A stretch of DNA of 64,000 bases from Vibrio harveyi NBRC 15634 = ATCC 14126 = KCTC 12724 (GTDB lineage: Bacteria; Pseudomonadota; Gammaproteobacteria; Enterobacterales; Vibrionaceae), in NCBI RefSeq assembly GCF_001591145.1, contig NZ_BCUF01000015.1:42664-106663 (forward strand). The letters run 5' to 3'. Below, one piece after another: positions 45,689 to 54,611 of the stretch; within the stretch, counting starts at the first letter, position 1, and each line of letters starts with the position of its first letter. The translations under genes and the position numbers were made by a program. A model generated the notes under the pieces. It was not told the origin of the DNA. It saw only the letters and a list, made by a program, of their open reading frames with translations, and did not search any database.

Positions 45689-46081
45689 CTAGTAAATGGT
45701 ATTCCCGTTTGCTGTCTCTTTCGGTATTTCCTGCAACGCATCCCAATGCTCGACAATCTTACCGTTTAGATCAAAGCGGAAGAAATCCATCGTTACATAT
45801 TCCACATCATCAGGCCACGTCTGATGAGTATGCAGTGCCACCAAATTCCCCTCTGCAACTGCGCGAACAAACGTAATATCTTTGTTGGGATACTCTTCCT
45901 GCATTCGCTCGAAATAAGCAATAAATGGCTCGGTACCGTTACCCACTAACGGATTGTGCTGAATGTATTCATCCCCCACGTACAGCTCGACCGCTTTTCT
46001 CGGTTCTCCTCGATACGCCATCTCATAGAAAGCTATGGCATTGCGCTTATTCTCTTCTATATCGATTTGCATGGTGCTCAT
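45689..46081 (-). CDS. SnoaL-like / NTF2-fold protein
   Basis: The start MSTMQIDIEENK (130 residues) is chosen because AGGAG lies 7 bases before that ATG. The sequence fits the SnoaL-like cone fold: FYEMAYRGEPRKAVELYVGDEYIQHNP, then HTHQTWPDDVEYVTMDFFRFDLNGKIVEHWD in two strands. Members range from cyclases to stress proteins, and the function here is unknown. It is a single gene, convergent with the betaine-binding-type gene. Confidence 0.85.
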   Translation of the reverse strand: MSTMQIDIEENKRNAIAFYEMAYRGEPRKAVELYVGDEYIQHNPLVGNGTEPFIAYFERMQEEYPNKDITFVRAVAEGNLVALHTHQTWPDDVEYVTMDFFRFDLNGKIVEHWDALQEIPKETANGNTIY

Positions 46082-46153
46082 TTGATTCTCCTTCGTCATG
46101 CAAACAACCTGTCATTAGCGTAGTTGAGAATCATAATCCTGCTTTATTCTTAA

Positions 46154-46182
46154 ACGAAAAGAGGCAGCATTCAGCTACCTCT
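46154..46182 (-). terminator. Terminator of the two-gene unknown operon
   Basis: On the minus strand AGAGGTAGC pairs with GCTGCCTCT (plus-strand arms 46174-46182 and 46160-46168, one mismatch), followed by TTTCGTTT. Confidence 0.75.
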
Positions 46183-46215
46183 CTGTCTATTCCCAATGAT
46201 GCCGTTTTGGTTGCA

Positions 46216-46947
46216 CTACACTAACTCGCCCGCGCCTTGTACCGAGCGTTCACTGTTCTCAACAAGGAAGACTGTGGCAGTTTGTTTAAGAGCTTCCCAT
46301 TCTGCGTCTTCAACAAAGATACCCTCTTCCCACGACGTTTTCTGTGCACGATTCAGTTCATCTCCATCAATATGAATTGCGTAACCTTGTGAACTTGCTT
46401 CGATATCAAAATCCGTTACGGCAAGCTCTATCGTCATACTGTGATAATCGGTACTGTTGTCTTCAATCTGATCAGAAAAGAATACCTCTGGTGCAATCCG
46501 CCCACGGTTTAACACATACAAGGTTCGCTTTGGGCTAGTGCCATTAACCCACTGAGCACGGCACGCAATGCCTTTGGCAGATAGCCTAACTAGCTCACTA
46601 AACGCTAACCAACGATTGTGGCATTGCTTCAGTGTGATAGTAACGCTCTTGCTGCTGACCATTTTCTCAAGCGCAAAATCCAACACCGCAGGTAAATGAC
46701 AGGCGATACTGCCATTGTTTAACTCGACTTCGATATGAGAGTCGGTGTTACTCGTAATAGTGACCGCGCAATCTGAATCTAAGTTGAGAAACAGGCTGGC
46801 GTTGTTGAAGTGACGCACGCCGTGCAAACCCACCATTTGCAGATCTGCAACCATATTGGCAATCACATCGGCTTCACCGCAATGACGGCGCATACCAAGA
46901 AAAGCTTTGTTTACTGCTGCTACCAGCTCGTTATGCGAAACGATCAT
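46216..46947 (-). CDS. Uncharacterised protein, 243 residues (possibly DUF3726-like)
   Basis: The soluble protein starts MIVSHNELVAAVNKAF, followed by GMRRHCGEADVIANMVADL. This helical segment resembles the start of DUF3726-type proteins and the N-terminal cap of malate/lactate dehydrogenase-type enzymes. No catalytic motif is evident after it. Its ATG overlaps the stop of the 583-frame gene (ATGA), so the two are translationally coupled and probably act together. The terminator at 46154-46182 ends the unit. Family membership is from memory and uncertain. Confidence 0.7.
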   Translation of the reverse strand: MIVSHNELVAAVNKAFLGMRRHCGEADVIANMVADLQMVGLHGVRHFNNASLFLNLDSDCAVTITSNTDSHIEVELNNGSIACHLPAVLDFALEKMVSSKSVTITLKQCHNRWLAFSELVRLSAKGIACRAQWVNGTSPKRTLYVLNRGRIAPEVFFSDQIEDNSTDYHSMTIELAVTDFDIEASSQGYAIHIDGDELNRAQKTSWEEGIFVEDAEWEALKQTATVFLVENSERSVQGAGELV

Positions 46948-48683
46948 AATGCAAAACCTCCAGTGATTTTTTGATTGTCGCTTTGCGCGATTTCTTCACG
47001 CTCTGGCATGGTTGGGAAAATCCACGTATCGCTGAAACGCGGGTCCTGAATCTCATCAAGCAATGGCGCGCCTTGGAAAAAGGTCACGCGCACCCATCGG
47101 TCTGAACGCGGATCAAACTTAGTCGCACCAAAGATTGCTAACTTACAGCGTAGTAGATGCATCGGTAGTGCGTCTTCACGTAGTACATTCATCTGGATAT
47201 CGCCCATTTCTCGATTGCCGAGCGTCCATACACGACGAGTGATTGCACGATACTGCGGATGCTGCAGTAAGAACTCCGCCAACGATGTTTCTGGCTGGCA
47301 CGTTTGCAGCGCATGGTAGAGGCGGTTTACTTGTCGCCCTATATCGAGTGGCAACTCACGTTCTTCACCGATTTCTTCCCCACGAATGCCTAGTCTCGGT
47401 TCTTCTTTGTCTTGTGAGCGATACCAGAACCAATAGTTGTTCTCTGGTAACGTGTAGTCGGCATCGATTGACCAACGGTATTTGCTCTCTAGTATTTGCA
47501 AAACATCTTGAACGCTTTTACCACCAGGAATAGAGAGTGACTCATCGGTGTTCATTTGGTTTTCAAATTCATCAACCAAAGACGGGTAAAGCTCGATCAA
47601 ACATGAAGTTAGGATTTCTTGGGCTTCCAAACTCATGGTTGTGGTTTGTTTGATCAAGCTTGCCCAATTCGAGTGCTCTGCCATCAAAGCATTTAAGTTA
47701 ATTTGTAGCGCTTGGAGATCCGCAATCGCTTGATGATTAAGCTGATCTTGATGTTCATTGATTGTTATCACTTGCTCTAAGTGTCGCTGTGCTTTTTTAA
47801 GCAGGGCTTTTAACGGCAGCTCTAACTCGGTAGATTCACATGGCATGGCAAGCACATTGGCAATAGCACGCTCACGTGATGTCATCCATTGGTCGACAAT
47901 ACATGGATGGTTGATTAAATATGGCGCCATACCCAAACCAGTTGCATTCCCCACACCAAGATAGCGCTGCAGGCCTTTGTGAAGTGCAACTGCATTATCT
48001 CCGCCTTTTTTCGCAGCAAGGTAATGAACCCAATCTAAACTGAATTCACGCAGCATATAAACGGCACACATTTGTGCACTGAACGATTGGTTGAAATCAG
48101 GGTTGTTCTCCAGCAGTTTAAAATCGGCAATACCAAATTTACCGTTACCATAAACGGCGGTGGTTCTTAGGATGTAACCCACTTCTGCTAGTTCCGAAGG
48201 CTCTGGCTGCTCACCTTTAGAAAGCGCATTCACAATGTGTTCAAACACACGAACACTCTTATTCGCACGAGCAAGAACAAGCACGTTGTTTGGATTGCGC
48301 CCCGCTTCTTGCAAAGGCACATTAGCTCTAAGTTGCTCTAGCAACTCAACATTAACTTCACCTTTGACCAGCGCAAAGGTTACGTCCCATTTTTCAGCAA
48401 TGACTCGGTCGTTACGCTCTTCATCAGCAATTTCATCGCAAAACACAACCAAGTGATAAACGTGTTCCGGCGTCGCTAATTTGTAAATTACATGACCAAA
48501 ACCGCGTGGACACAGTTGCCACTCATGTTTGCTCACTTGCCATTCCTGACTCGCCATTTTTCGGATCACGCTTCGTACAAAGCTGATTCGATTTTGGTGC
48601 ATAGCCCCTAGCCTGTCTGGTGCCATCACAATTGCAGCGTTGCGAAGTGTTGTTTCAGTGTAAGTAGAACGATGTGCATCCAT
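46944..48683 (-). CDS. Uncharacterised protein, 579 residues, in BCCT/dehydrogenase cluster
   Basis: The start is set at MDAHRSTYTETT, with GGTGAG before it. No signal peptide or transmembrane segment is seen. The protein is mostly helical, with conserved-looking blocks AAIVMAPDRLGAMHQNRISF, CPRGFGHVIYKL, YGNGKFGIADF, YHLVVFCDEIADE and FWYRSQDKEEPRLGIRGEE. I recognise no known domain. The gene is coupled to the 243-residue gene downstream and lies 112 bases below the BCCT gene, beyond a hairpin. Context suggests a catabolic or regulatory role for the compound imported by the BCCT protein. Confidence 0.75.
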   Translation of the reverse strand: MDAHRSTYTETTLRNAAIVMAPDRLGAMHQNRISFVRSVIRKMASQEWQVSKHEWQLCPRGFGHVIYKLATPEHVYHLVVFCDEIADEERNDRVIAEKWDVTFALVKGEVNVELLEQLRANVPLQEAGRNPNNVLVLARANKSVRVFEHIVNALSKGEQPEPSELAEVGYILRTTAVYGNGKFGIADFKLLENNPDFNQSFSAQMCAVYMLREFSLDWVHYLAAKKGGDNAVALHKGLQRYLGVGNATGLGMAPYLINHPCIVDQWMTSRERAIANVLAMPCESTELELPLKALLKKAQRHLEQVITINEHQDQLNHQAIADLQALQINLNALMAEHSNWASLIKQTTTMSLEAQEILTSCLIELYPSLVDEFENQMNTDESLSIPGGKSVQDVLQILESKYRWSIDADYTLPENNYWFWYRSQDKEEPRLGIRGEEIGEERELPLDIGRQVNRLYHALQTCQPETSLAEFLLQHPQYRAITRRVWTLGNREMGDIQMNVLREDALPMHLLRCKLAIFGATKFDPRSDRWVRVTFFQGAPLLDEIQDPRFSDTWIFPTMPEREEIAQSDNQKITGGFAL

Positions 48684-48720
48684 TTTGCTCACCACTTATT
48701 TTTTATTGTAAGAATAAGGG

Positions 48721-48755
48721 CTTGTGCGGGTGTGGGGAGGAATCACCCACACAAG
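48721..48755 (-). terminator. Hairpin between BCCT gene and the unknown pair
   Basis: CTTGTGCGGGTG (48721-48732) pairs with CACCCACACAAG (48744-48755) in 11 of 12 positions. Without a T-run it may attenuate or stabilise mRNA rather than terminate fully. Confidence 0.45.
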
Positions 48756-48795
48756 CGCCACGTTATTGGGTTTGATCTTTTTGTTATAACCGTTG

Positions 48796-50400
48796 TTATA
48801 GCCCTTGCTCTTTTGCCATCTTCATAGCGATCTGCGGCGCATTCCAAAGTGACGGTAACAGAATTAATGACACTGGAACGGCTGTAATCACGATGAAGGA
48901 TTGCAGGGCTGATATACCACCAGAGCCAAGTGAGATGAGAATCAACGCCGTGATACCCATAGCCACGCCCCAGAAAGTACGAATAATCGCATTTGGTTCT
49001 GTCTCACCACTGATCACAACACTGATGGTGTACGTCATTGAGTCACCGGTAGTGACGATGAAGATCGTGGTCAAAATCAAGAACAAGATTGAAACAAGTA
49101 GTGGCATTGGCAGTTGTTGAGTCACTGCGAGTAACGCGCCCGGTAAATTGAAGCCTTCAAATGCTGCACTCACACTGCCTGGGTTCGCAATTTCAAACGC
49201 TAAGCCAGAACCACCAACAATGGTGAACCAAAAACATGTAGTAAGCGGAGCAACAATGCTGATCGTCGAGATAATTTGACGAATACTGCGACCACGAGAG
49301 ATACGTGCAATGAAGATCGCCATCATCGGTCCGTAGCCCAAGAACCAGCCCCAGAAGAATACTGTCCACCAGCTCAACCAACCTTCATCACCACGGTAAG
49401 TTGCCATTGGGATAAAGTTATCCAGCATGGTACCTACGCCTTGAATATAACCATTGAAGATAAAATCTGTTGGACCAAATAGAAGGATATAAACCATCAA
49501 CACTAACGCGAGAATCACGTTGTAGCGGCTCAGCATTTGCATGCCGCGGTTTAAGCCACTTAAAGCTGATACGGTGTACAACACAATCGCAAATAAGATG
49601 ATGATCAACTGTGTGGTAAAGCCATCAGGGATATCAAACAGTGCATTTAACGCGTAGCTAACCTGTAAACCTAGGAACCCAATCGGTCCAATGGTTCCAG
49701 CCGCTACGGCGATGATGCAACATGCGTCAATCAGCGCACCCGTTTGACCTTTTAGCGCTCGCTCACCCAGCACTGGATAAAGCAAGATGCGAGGTTTTAA
49801 CGGCAGTCCTTTATCGTAGTGTAAATGCATGACCACGATAGACGTTAAGCTGCCAACAATAGCCCACGCGAGAAAACCCCAGTGCATAAACGACTGTGAC
49901 AACGCATTAATGGCACCTTGCTGAGGATTGTCTTGCGGACCATACAAAGGTGGAGGACTCACGTAGTGCGCGATAGGCTCTGCCGCCGCCCAAAATACGC
50001 CGCCGCCAGCTAAAAGCGTACAGAAGATGATTGCCATCCAACGAAAACCATCCATTTCAGGCTTCGTTGTTCCGCCTAAAATCACCTTGCCTGTTCGCCC
50101 TGCAGCCAAGCCAAGACCAATAAGAAAAGTGAGAAGAAGCAGTATCTGCCAGTACGGACCGAAGACTTTTACTGACCACGCAAATCCCGTATTAACTAAC
50201 GTTGATAGCAACTCTCCATCGTAAAGCGCGATAGCTACGAACAAGGCAATAAAGCCACCGCTATACCAAAGTGCCGGGTTACTTAACCCTAACTTATCCG
50301 GTGAATTTTCCGTTGCTGAAGTGTCGTTGTGTTTTGCTTGTTGCTTCTTTGATGACACGCTCATCGTTGAAGCTTTCATGCTATTGGTTAGATCAGACAT
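48796..50400 (-). CDS. BCCT-family transporter with atypical aromatic box
   Basis: The 534-residue transporter has 12 predicted helices and belongs to the betaine-carnitine-choline family. The start MSDLTNSMKA is supported by GGAG 8 bases upstream. The TM8 signature reads WTVFFWGWFLGYGPMMAIF and continues IARISRGRSIRQII. The ARISRG block is intact, but positions that are Trp in glycine-betaine carriers such as BetP are Phe and Tyr here. The substrate is therefore probably not glycine betaine itself. A long N-terminal polar tail precedes TM1. Neighbours are a dipeptidase homologue, an aldehyde dehydrogenase and RidA on the same strand. Confidence 0.9.
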   Translation of the reverse strand: MSDLTNSMKASTMSVSSKKQQAKHNDTSATENSPDKLGLSNPALWYSGGFIALFVAIALYDGELLSTLVNTGFAWSVKVFGPYWQILLLLTFLIGLGLAAGRTGKVILGGTTKPEMDGFRWMAIIFCTLLAGGGVFWAAAEPIAHYVSPPPLYGPQDNPQQGAINALSQSFMHWGFLAWAIVGSLTSIVVMHLHYDKGLPLKPRILLYPVLGERALKGQTGALIDACCIIAVAAGTIGPIGFLGLQVSYALNALFDIPDGFTTQLIIILFAIVLYTVSALSGLNRGMQMLSRYNVILALVLMVYILLFGPTDFIFNGYIQGVGTMLDNFIPMATYRGDEGWLSWWTVFFWGWFLGYGPMMAIFIARISRGRSIRQIISTISIVAPLTTCFWFTIVGGSGLAFEIANPGSVSAAFEGFNLPGALLAVTQQLPMPLLVSILFLILTTIFIVTTGDSMTYTISVVISGETEPNAIIRTFWGVAMGITALILISLGSGGISALQSFIVITAVPVSLILLPSLWNAPQIAMKMAKEQGL

Positions 50401-50514
50401 ACTCTGACTCCAGAGGTTTATTGCAGCTGCCATAACGGCTACAAAAAGTGACTTTAACACTCGCCTTGTTATTATTTTTTGAGCGAGCTATTCCATGTTT
50501 ATTTGGGTTACGAC

Positions 50515-51501
50515 CTAGCTCGCCTCCAGCCCTTCTTTAAGGAAGTTAAACCAGTTCTCACCCAGGATTTTTCCTGCCTCGGATTCACTGAATCCATGAC
50601 GCATTAAGCCGTTGTAAATGTTCTCCATCCCTTTACTGCCACTAAACCAAGGCAAAGCATCAGGCCACCCCGCATTACTAGCGGAGCCTTCACCATAGTC
50701 CATTGCTTTGGACCAACGACCGTTGCGCATCCACTCAAGCACTTGCTGTGGTTGGTTTAAACAAAGATCACTGCCGATGCCTAAGTGATCCACACCGAAC
50801 TGATCGGCAGTTTTCGCGACCATTTGGCAGAAATCTTCTAGCGTGCATTGGCTTCCGTTGGGAAGATGGAATGGGTAAAGACTAAAGCCAATCAAGCCGC
50901 CACGTTCGGTGAGCGCTTTAATGACGTTGTTCGATTTGTTGCGCAGAGCATCATGAGCAAACGTTGGGTTCGCGTGACTAATACAAATGGGACGTGAAGA
51001 AAGGTCAATCGCTTCCAGCGTTGAGCGCTCAGCACTGTGGGACATATCGATGATCATCCCGACACGGTTCATCTCTTCGATGGCTTGTTTACCAAAACGC
51101 GTGACACCAGAATCGTTCTGCTCATAGCACCCTGTTGCCAGCAAGCTTTGGTTGTTGTACGTCAACTGCATAATCAGCAAACCTTGACGGCGCATGACTT
51201 CTATTAAGCCGATTTCATCGTCAATCGGAGAGCAATTCTGCGCACCAAAAAAGACGCCAACCTTACCCTCTGCCTTTGCTTTCTCGACGTCAACCATCGA
51301 GTAAATAGGCATAATCAGGTCTGCATTTTGTTCGAATCTCAGGTTCCATTCGGCAAAGCGAGTTAAGGTCTCGCGTGCATTCTCATGATAAACAATCGTC
51401 GCATGTACAGCCGTAATACCGCTCGCCTTCAGCGTTTGGAAGTATTCTCGATCCCAATTGCAGTACTGCAATCCATCAATCACAATCCGTTGTTGGTACA
51501 T
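50515..51501 (-). CDS. Membrane-dipeptidase (M19) family homologue with altered metal ligands
   Basis: The 328-residue protein has the renal-dipeptidase TIM barrel. The start ATG at 51501 follows AAGGAG. The two C-terminal metal histidines are present (His155 in IDMSHSAER, His176 in ISHANPTF). The N-terminal H-x-D zinc motif is absent; the strand reads IDGLQYCNWDREYF. The bridging Glu is replaced by Gln88 in FFGAQNCSP. It thus belongs to a 'GxQN' branch that, to my knowledge, occurs near betaine-catabolism genes in Pseudomonas. It may have a different reaction or be a non-enzymatic relative. Confidence 0.8.
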   Translation of the reverse strand: MYQQRIVIDGLQYCNWDREYFQTLKASGITAVHATIVYHENARETLTRFAEWNLRFEQNADLIMPIYSMVDVEKAKAEGKVGVFFGAQNCSPIDDEIGLIEVMRRQGLLIMQLTYNNQSLLATGCYEQNDSGVTRFGKQAIEEMNRVGMIIDMSHSAERSTLEAIDLSSRPICISHANPTFAHDALRNKSNNVIKALTERGGLIGFSLYPFHLPNGSQCTLEDFCQMVAKTADQFGVDHLGIGSDLCLNQPQQVLEWMRNGRWSKAMDYGEGSASNAGWPDALPWFSGSKGMENIYNGLMRHGFSESEAGKILGENWFNFLKEGLEAS

Positions 51502-51568
51502 AACCACTCCTTAAACGTTAATAAGCCTTTAAGGTTGGGCAGCGGAATGCTCGGCTGCCCTATTTCAC

Positions 51569-53029
51569 TTAGTAAGGACGTTGATAAGCGGTTTTCACCA
51601 CGGTGTAGAATTCTTTTGCGTATTGACCTTGCTCGCGTGGACCAAAGCTCGACTCTTTACGACCACCAAACGGCACGTGATAATCCGTTCCTGCGGTTGG
51701 TAGGTTGACCATGACACAACCAGTTTGAGCTTGTTGTTTGAAGATGGCGCTATTACGGAGGCTTTGCGTGATGATGCCGCCCGTCAAGCCAAAGCGAGTA
51801 TCGTTTGCTACAGCAATGGCTTCGTCCAAGTCAGAAACTCGAATCACGCTTGCCATTGGCGCAAACACTTCTTCTTGGTTCACTTCCCAACTGTTTTGCG
51901 TATTGAGGAAAAGAGTTGGCGACATGTAGAAACCGTCATGCTCTAAGTTCAAGCGCTCGCCACCGAACGCTAACTCGGCACCGCTTTGACGTGCTTTCTC
52001 AATCCATTCGAAGTTCGCATTCAATTGGTTTCCATCCACAACAGGTCCCATGAAAACGCCTTCTTCTAAAGCGTGACCGACTTTAAGCTCGCTCATTCGT
52101 TTGATCAGTGCTTCCACGTAAGCATCGTGAATGCCATCCATGACGACTAAGCGAGAAGACGCGGTACACTTCTGACCTGCGCCAGAGAAAGAGCCTGCAA
52201 TGGTTGCTTCAACGGCGATTTGAATGTCTGCATCATCAGCAACCACAAGTGCGTTCTTACTGCCCATCTCTAACTGGCAACGAACAAAATTCGGTGCCGT
52301 GGCTGCCGCTACTTTACGTCCGGTATCCACAGAGCCAGTAAAGCTCACACCATTTACATCTTTCGAGTTGATAAGCGTGTTACCCACTTGCGAGCCGCTG
52401 CCCAACACAAGGTTGAACGTGCCTGCTGGTAAGCCTTGACGATGGATAATCTCTGTCAGTGCAACCGCACTAGCAGGTGTTAGGTTAGCGGGCTTCCATA
52501 CTACGCTGTTGCCGAACGCAAGTGCTGGCGCGATTTTCCATGCAGCCGTAGCGGTTGGGAAGTTCCAAGGAGAGATGATGGCGATAACGCCGACGGCTTC
52601 ACGAGTGACCTCAACGGAAACGCCTGGACGGACAGAAGCTGCGTTATCGCCAATTTGACGCAGCACTTCCGCCGCGAAATATTGGAAGAATTGACCTGCA
52701 CGGTAGATTTCACCGCGACCTTCAGCAAAAGGTTTACCTTCTTCACGTGAAAGCAAAGTGCCAAGTTCATCACAGCGAGCAATTAGCTCGTCACCAATCG
52801 CCTGCAAAACCGCTTGTTTGCGCTCAATCGGCGTTTTTTCCCACTCTGGTTGTGCGACTTTGGCAGCTTGAATGGCTTGCTCTACTTGACCTTCACTCGC
52901 CTGAGCAAAATCGCCTAAATTCTCACTGATGTCTGAAGGGTTAATGTTCGCAATCGTATTAATACCAGATTGCCATTCGCCTGCAATGTAGAGAGATTTC
53001 TCTGCTTGAACATTATTGATAAAAGTCAT
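51569..53029 (-). CDS. Aldehyde dehydrogenase, 2-oxoglutarate-semialdehyde type
   Basis: The 486-residue NAD(P)-dependent enzyme begins MTFINNVQAEKSLYIAGEWQ; AGGACAG supports this ATG over an upstream in-frame start. The catalytic Cys is in GAGQKCTASSRLVV, the general base Glu in LEMGSKNALVV, and the nucleotide motif in ISPWNFPTA and FTGSVDTGRKVA. The QKCTASSR context resembles alpha-ketoglutarate-semialdehyde dehydrogenases of hydroxyproline and sugar-acid pathways. It follows ridA by 94 bases and precedes the dipeptidase-like gene by 67, so one operon is likely. Confidence 0.88.
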   Translation of the reverse strand: MTFINNVQAEKSLYIAGEWQSGINTIANINPSDISENLGDFAQASEGQVEQAIQAAKVAQPEWEKTPIERKQAVLQAIGDELIARCDELGTLLSREEGKPFAEGRGEIYRAGQFFQYFAAEVLRQIGDNAASVRPGVSVEVTREAVGVIAIISPWNFPTATAAWKIAPALAFGNSVVWKPANLTPASAVALTEIIHRQGLPAGTFNLVLGSGSQVGNTLINSKDVNGVSFTGSVDTGRKVAAATAPNFVRCQLEMGSKNALVVADDADIQIAVEATIAGSFSGAGQKCTASSRLVVMDGIHDAYVEALIKRMSELKVGHALEEGVFMGPVVDGNQLNANFEWIEKARQSGAELAFGGERLNLEHDGFYMSPTLFLNTQNSWEVNQEEVFAPMASVIRVSDLDEAIAVANDTRFGLTGGIITQSLRNSAIFKQQAQTGCVMVNLPTAGTDYHVPFGGRKESSFGPREQGQYAKEFYTVVKTAYQRPY

Positions 53030-53123
53030 TGCTCTGTCCTTATTCTTCCTGACGTCTGGTGATCGCCACCAGCTCACTGATCTCACTGACAAAGCCCGGT
53101 GATGAGGCTTTGATTATTATTCT

Positions 53124-53522
53124 TTACTCTGGTTGACTCGCTGATGCATACACCACAAACTCCACCAGCATCTCTTCACGCGCTAGTCCTGCCACAACCA
53201 TAGCGGCACGATTAGGGTAAGGTGCGTCAAAATACTCAGCGTAGACTTGGTTAACCGTTTTTAAGTACTCACGATCCGTCACATAAATCAGCACTTGCAG
53301 AACAGAATCTAAAGACTCCCCTGCACACTCCAGCGTGTGAACGAGATTATTAAAGGTTTGACGAGTTTGCGCTTCGATACCGCCTTCCACGACAGCACCA
53401 GTATCATCAATCGGGATTTGCGCGGTGTATAAAGTACCATTGTTGACGATTGCCCATTCAAGCGGCGCTTTAGAGGCAAACAATGCAGTTTTGACTGGGT
53501 ATTTTTTCGTAGAAGTATTCAC
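53124..53522 (-). CDS. ridA: RidA/YjgF-family enamine/imine deaminase
   Basis: The 132-residue protein is of the trimeric RidA family, which hydrolyses reactive enamine/imine intermediates. The catalytic arginine lies in APYPNRAAMVVAGL, with the C-terminal Glu in EMLVEFVVYA. The start is a GTG with AAAGG upstream. As first gene of a catabolic cluster divergent from a LysR regulator, it is probably a pathway-specific deaminase rather than the housekeeping RidA. Confidence 0.88.
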   Translation of the reverse strand: MNTSTKKYPVKTALFASKAPLEWAIVNNGTLYTAQIPIDDTGAVVEGGIEAQTRQTFNNLVHTLECAGESLDSVLQVLIYVTDREYLKTVNQVYAEYFDAPYPNRAAMVVAGLAREEMLVEFVVYASASQPE

Positions 53523-53613
53523 GTGCCTTTCAACCTTTGTAACAACCTTGTTTCAAGATGGTTAAATACTGCACATTGACAGGCGATAAATCGAACGGTA
53601 AATTTTTTACATT

Positions 53614-53650
53614 TGATAAGAAAAATCTATCACCTTATTAAAACTAAGGT
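53614..53650. promoter_or_regulatory. Paired dyads in the ridA/LysR divergent promoter
   Basis: TGATA-N9-TATCA (53614-53632) fits the LysR T-N11-A pattern. ACCTTA-N7-TAAGGT (53632-53650) adjoins it. Both lie just before the LysR start, and are likely activation and autoregulation sites. Confidence 0.5.
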
Positions 53651-53677
53651 AAATAAAGGGATTGCAGAGGTTTCGCC

Positions 53678-54568
53678 GTGAGTATCAAGCTTCAACAATT
53701 AAAGCATTTTGTGATGGTGGTCGAGGAAGGTGGCTTTCGAGCCGCTTCACATAGAGCAAATCGCTCTCAAGCAGCACTGTCGACATCCATAAAAGAACTA
53801 GAAAAGATACTTGGTCAGAGCCTATTTGAATCTGGAAATAAATCCAAACTCACACCTTTCGGCGAGATCTGCCTGCCTAAGATCATTCAGTTTCTCAACA
53901 TCTATAACGCACTGGATAATGACTTGAAAGCCGCCGCCGCAGGGCAGCAAGGGCGGGTACGCATCGCCAGCGTTCCTTCTGTTGCTGCCAAGCTGATTCC
54001 CAGTGTGCTCGGCGCATTCTGTGAACGATACCCGAATGTAGAAGTCAGCCTAATTGATGATAACGCCGCTGGCGTCGAAGCGCGTTTGTTATCAGGCGAA
54101 GTGGATTTAGCGTTGGGTAACCCATCACACTTGGACGAAGGCGGTATCGAGTTTACCCCGTTAATCTCTGACCCCATTGGTGTGGTGTGTTTGAAGGATA
54201 ACCCTATCGCTCAGCATCCGGAAGGTATTGAGTGGCAAACGCTGTTAGAGCAACCTTTTATTCGCAACGGAACTTGCACCCTACTCGATCCCACTCCTGC
54301 GCGCGCGTTAAGTGAACAAGCTTTGTATTCTGTTGAAAACATCACGTCTTTGTTCTCAGTCCTTGAGCTCGGTATTGGTGTCACCACCTTGCCAAAGTTA
54401 GCGTTCCCAACCAATGAAACTCGATTAGTTTGGATTCCGCTTATTGATCCACCTTTGAAAAGGCAGGTGGGAATCTTTACCTTAACGGACCGAACAATAT
54501 CGCCTCAAGCTAAAGCTTTCCATGAGCTGTGCATTCAATACTTAAACTACCAAGGGAATGAGGAGTAA
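53678..54568 (+). CDS. LysR-family regulator of the ridA-BCCT cluster
   Basis: The 296-residue protein has an N-terminal HTH (EGGFRAASHRANRSQAALST) and an effector domain (about 92-296, GRVRIASVPSVAAKLIPSVL). The start is GTG with AGAGG upstream. It is divergent from ridA with two dyads in the 155-base gap, so it most likely controls the cluster in response to a pathway metabolite. It ends at a terminator shared with ackA. Confidence 0.9.
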   Translation: MSIKLQQLKHFVMVVEEGGFRAASHRANRSQAALSTSIKELEKILGQSLFESGNKSKLTPFGEICLPKIIQFLNIYNALDNDLKAAAAGQQGRVRIASVPSVAAKLIPSVLGAFCERYPNVEVSLIDDNAAGVEARLLSGEVDLALGNPSHLDEGGIEFTPLISDPIGVVCLKDNPIAQHPEGIEWQTLLEQPFIRNGTCTLLDPTPARALSEQALYSVENITSLFSVLELGIGVTTLPKLAFPTNETRLVWIPLIDPPLKRQVGIFTLTDRTISPQAKAFHELCIQYLNYQGNEE

Positions 54569-54611
54569 CAGTATCGATAAAATCGTTACTCGCCTCTCTC
54601 CAAGACGAAAA

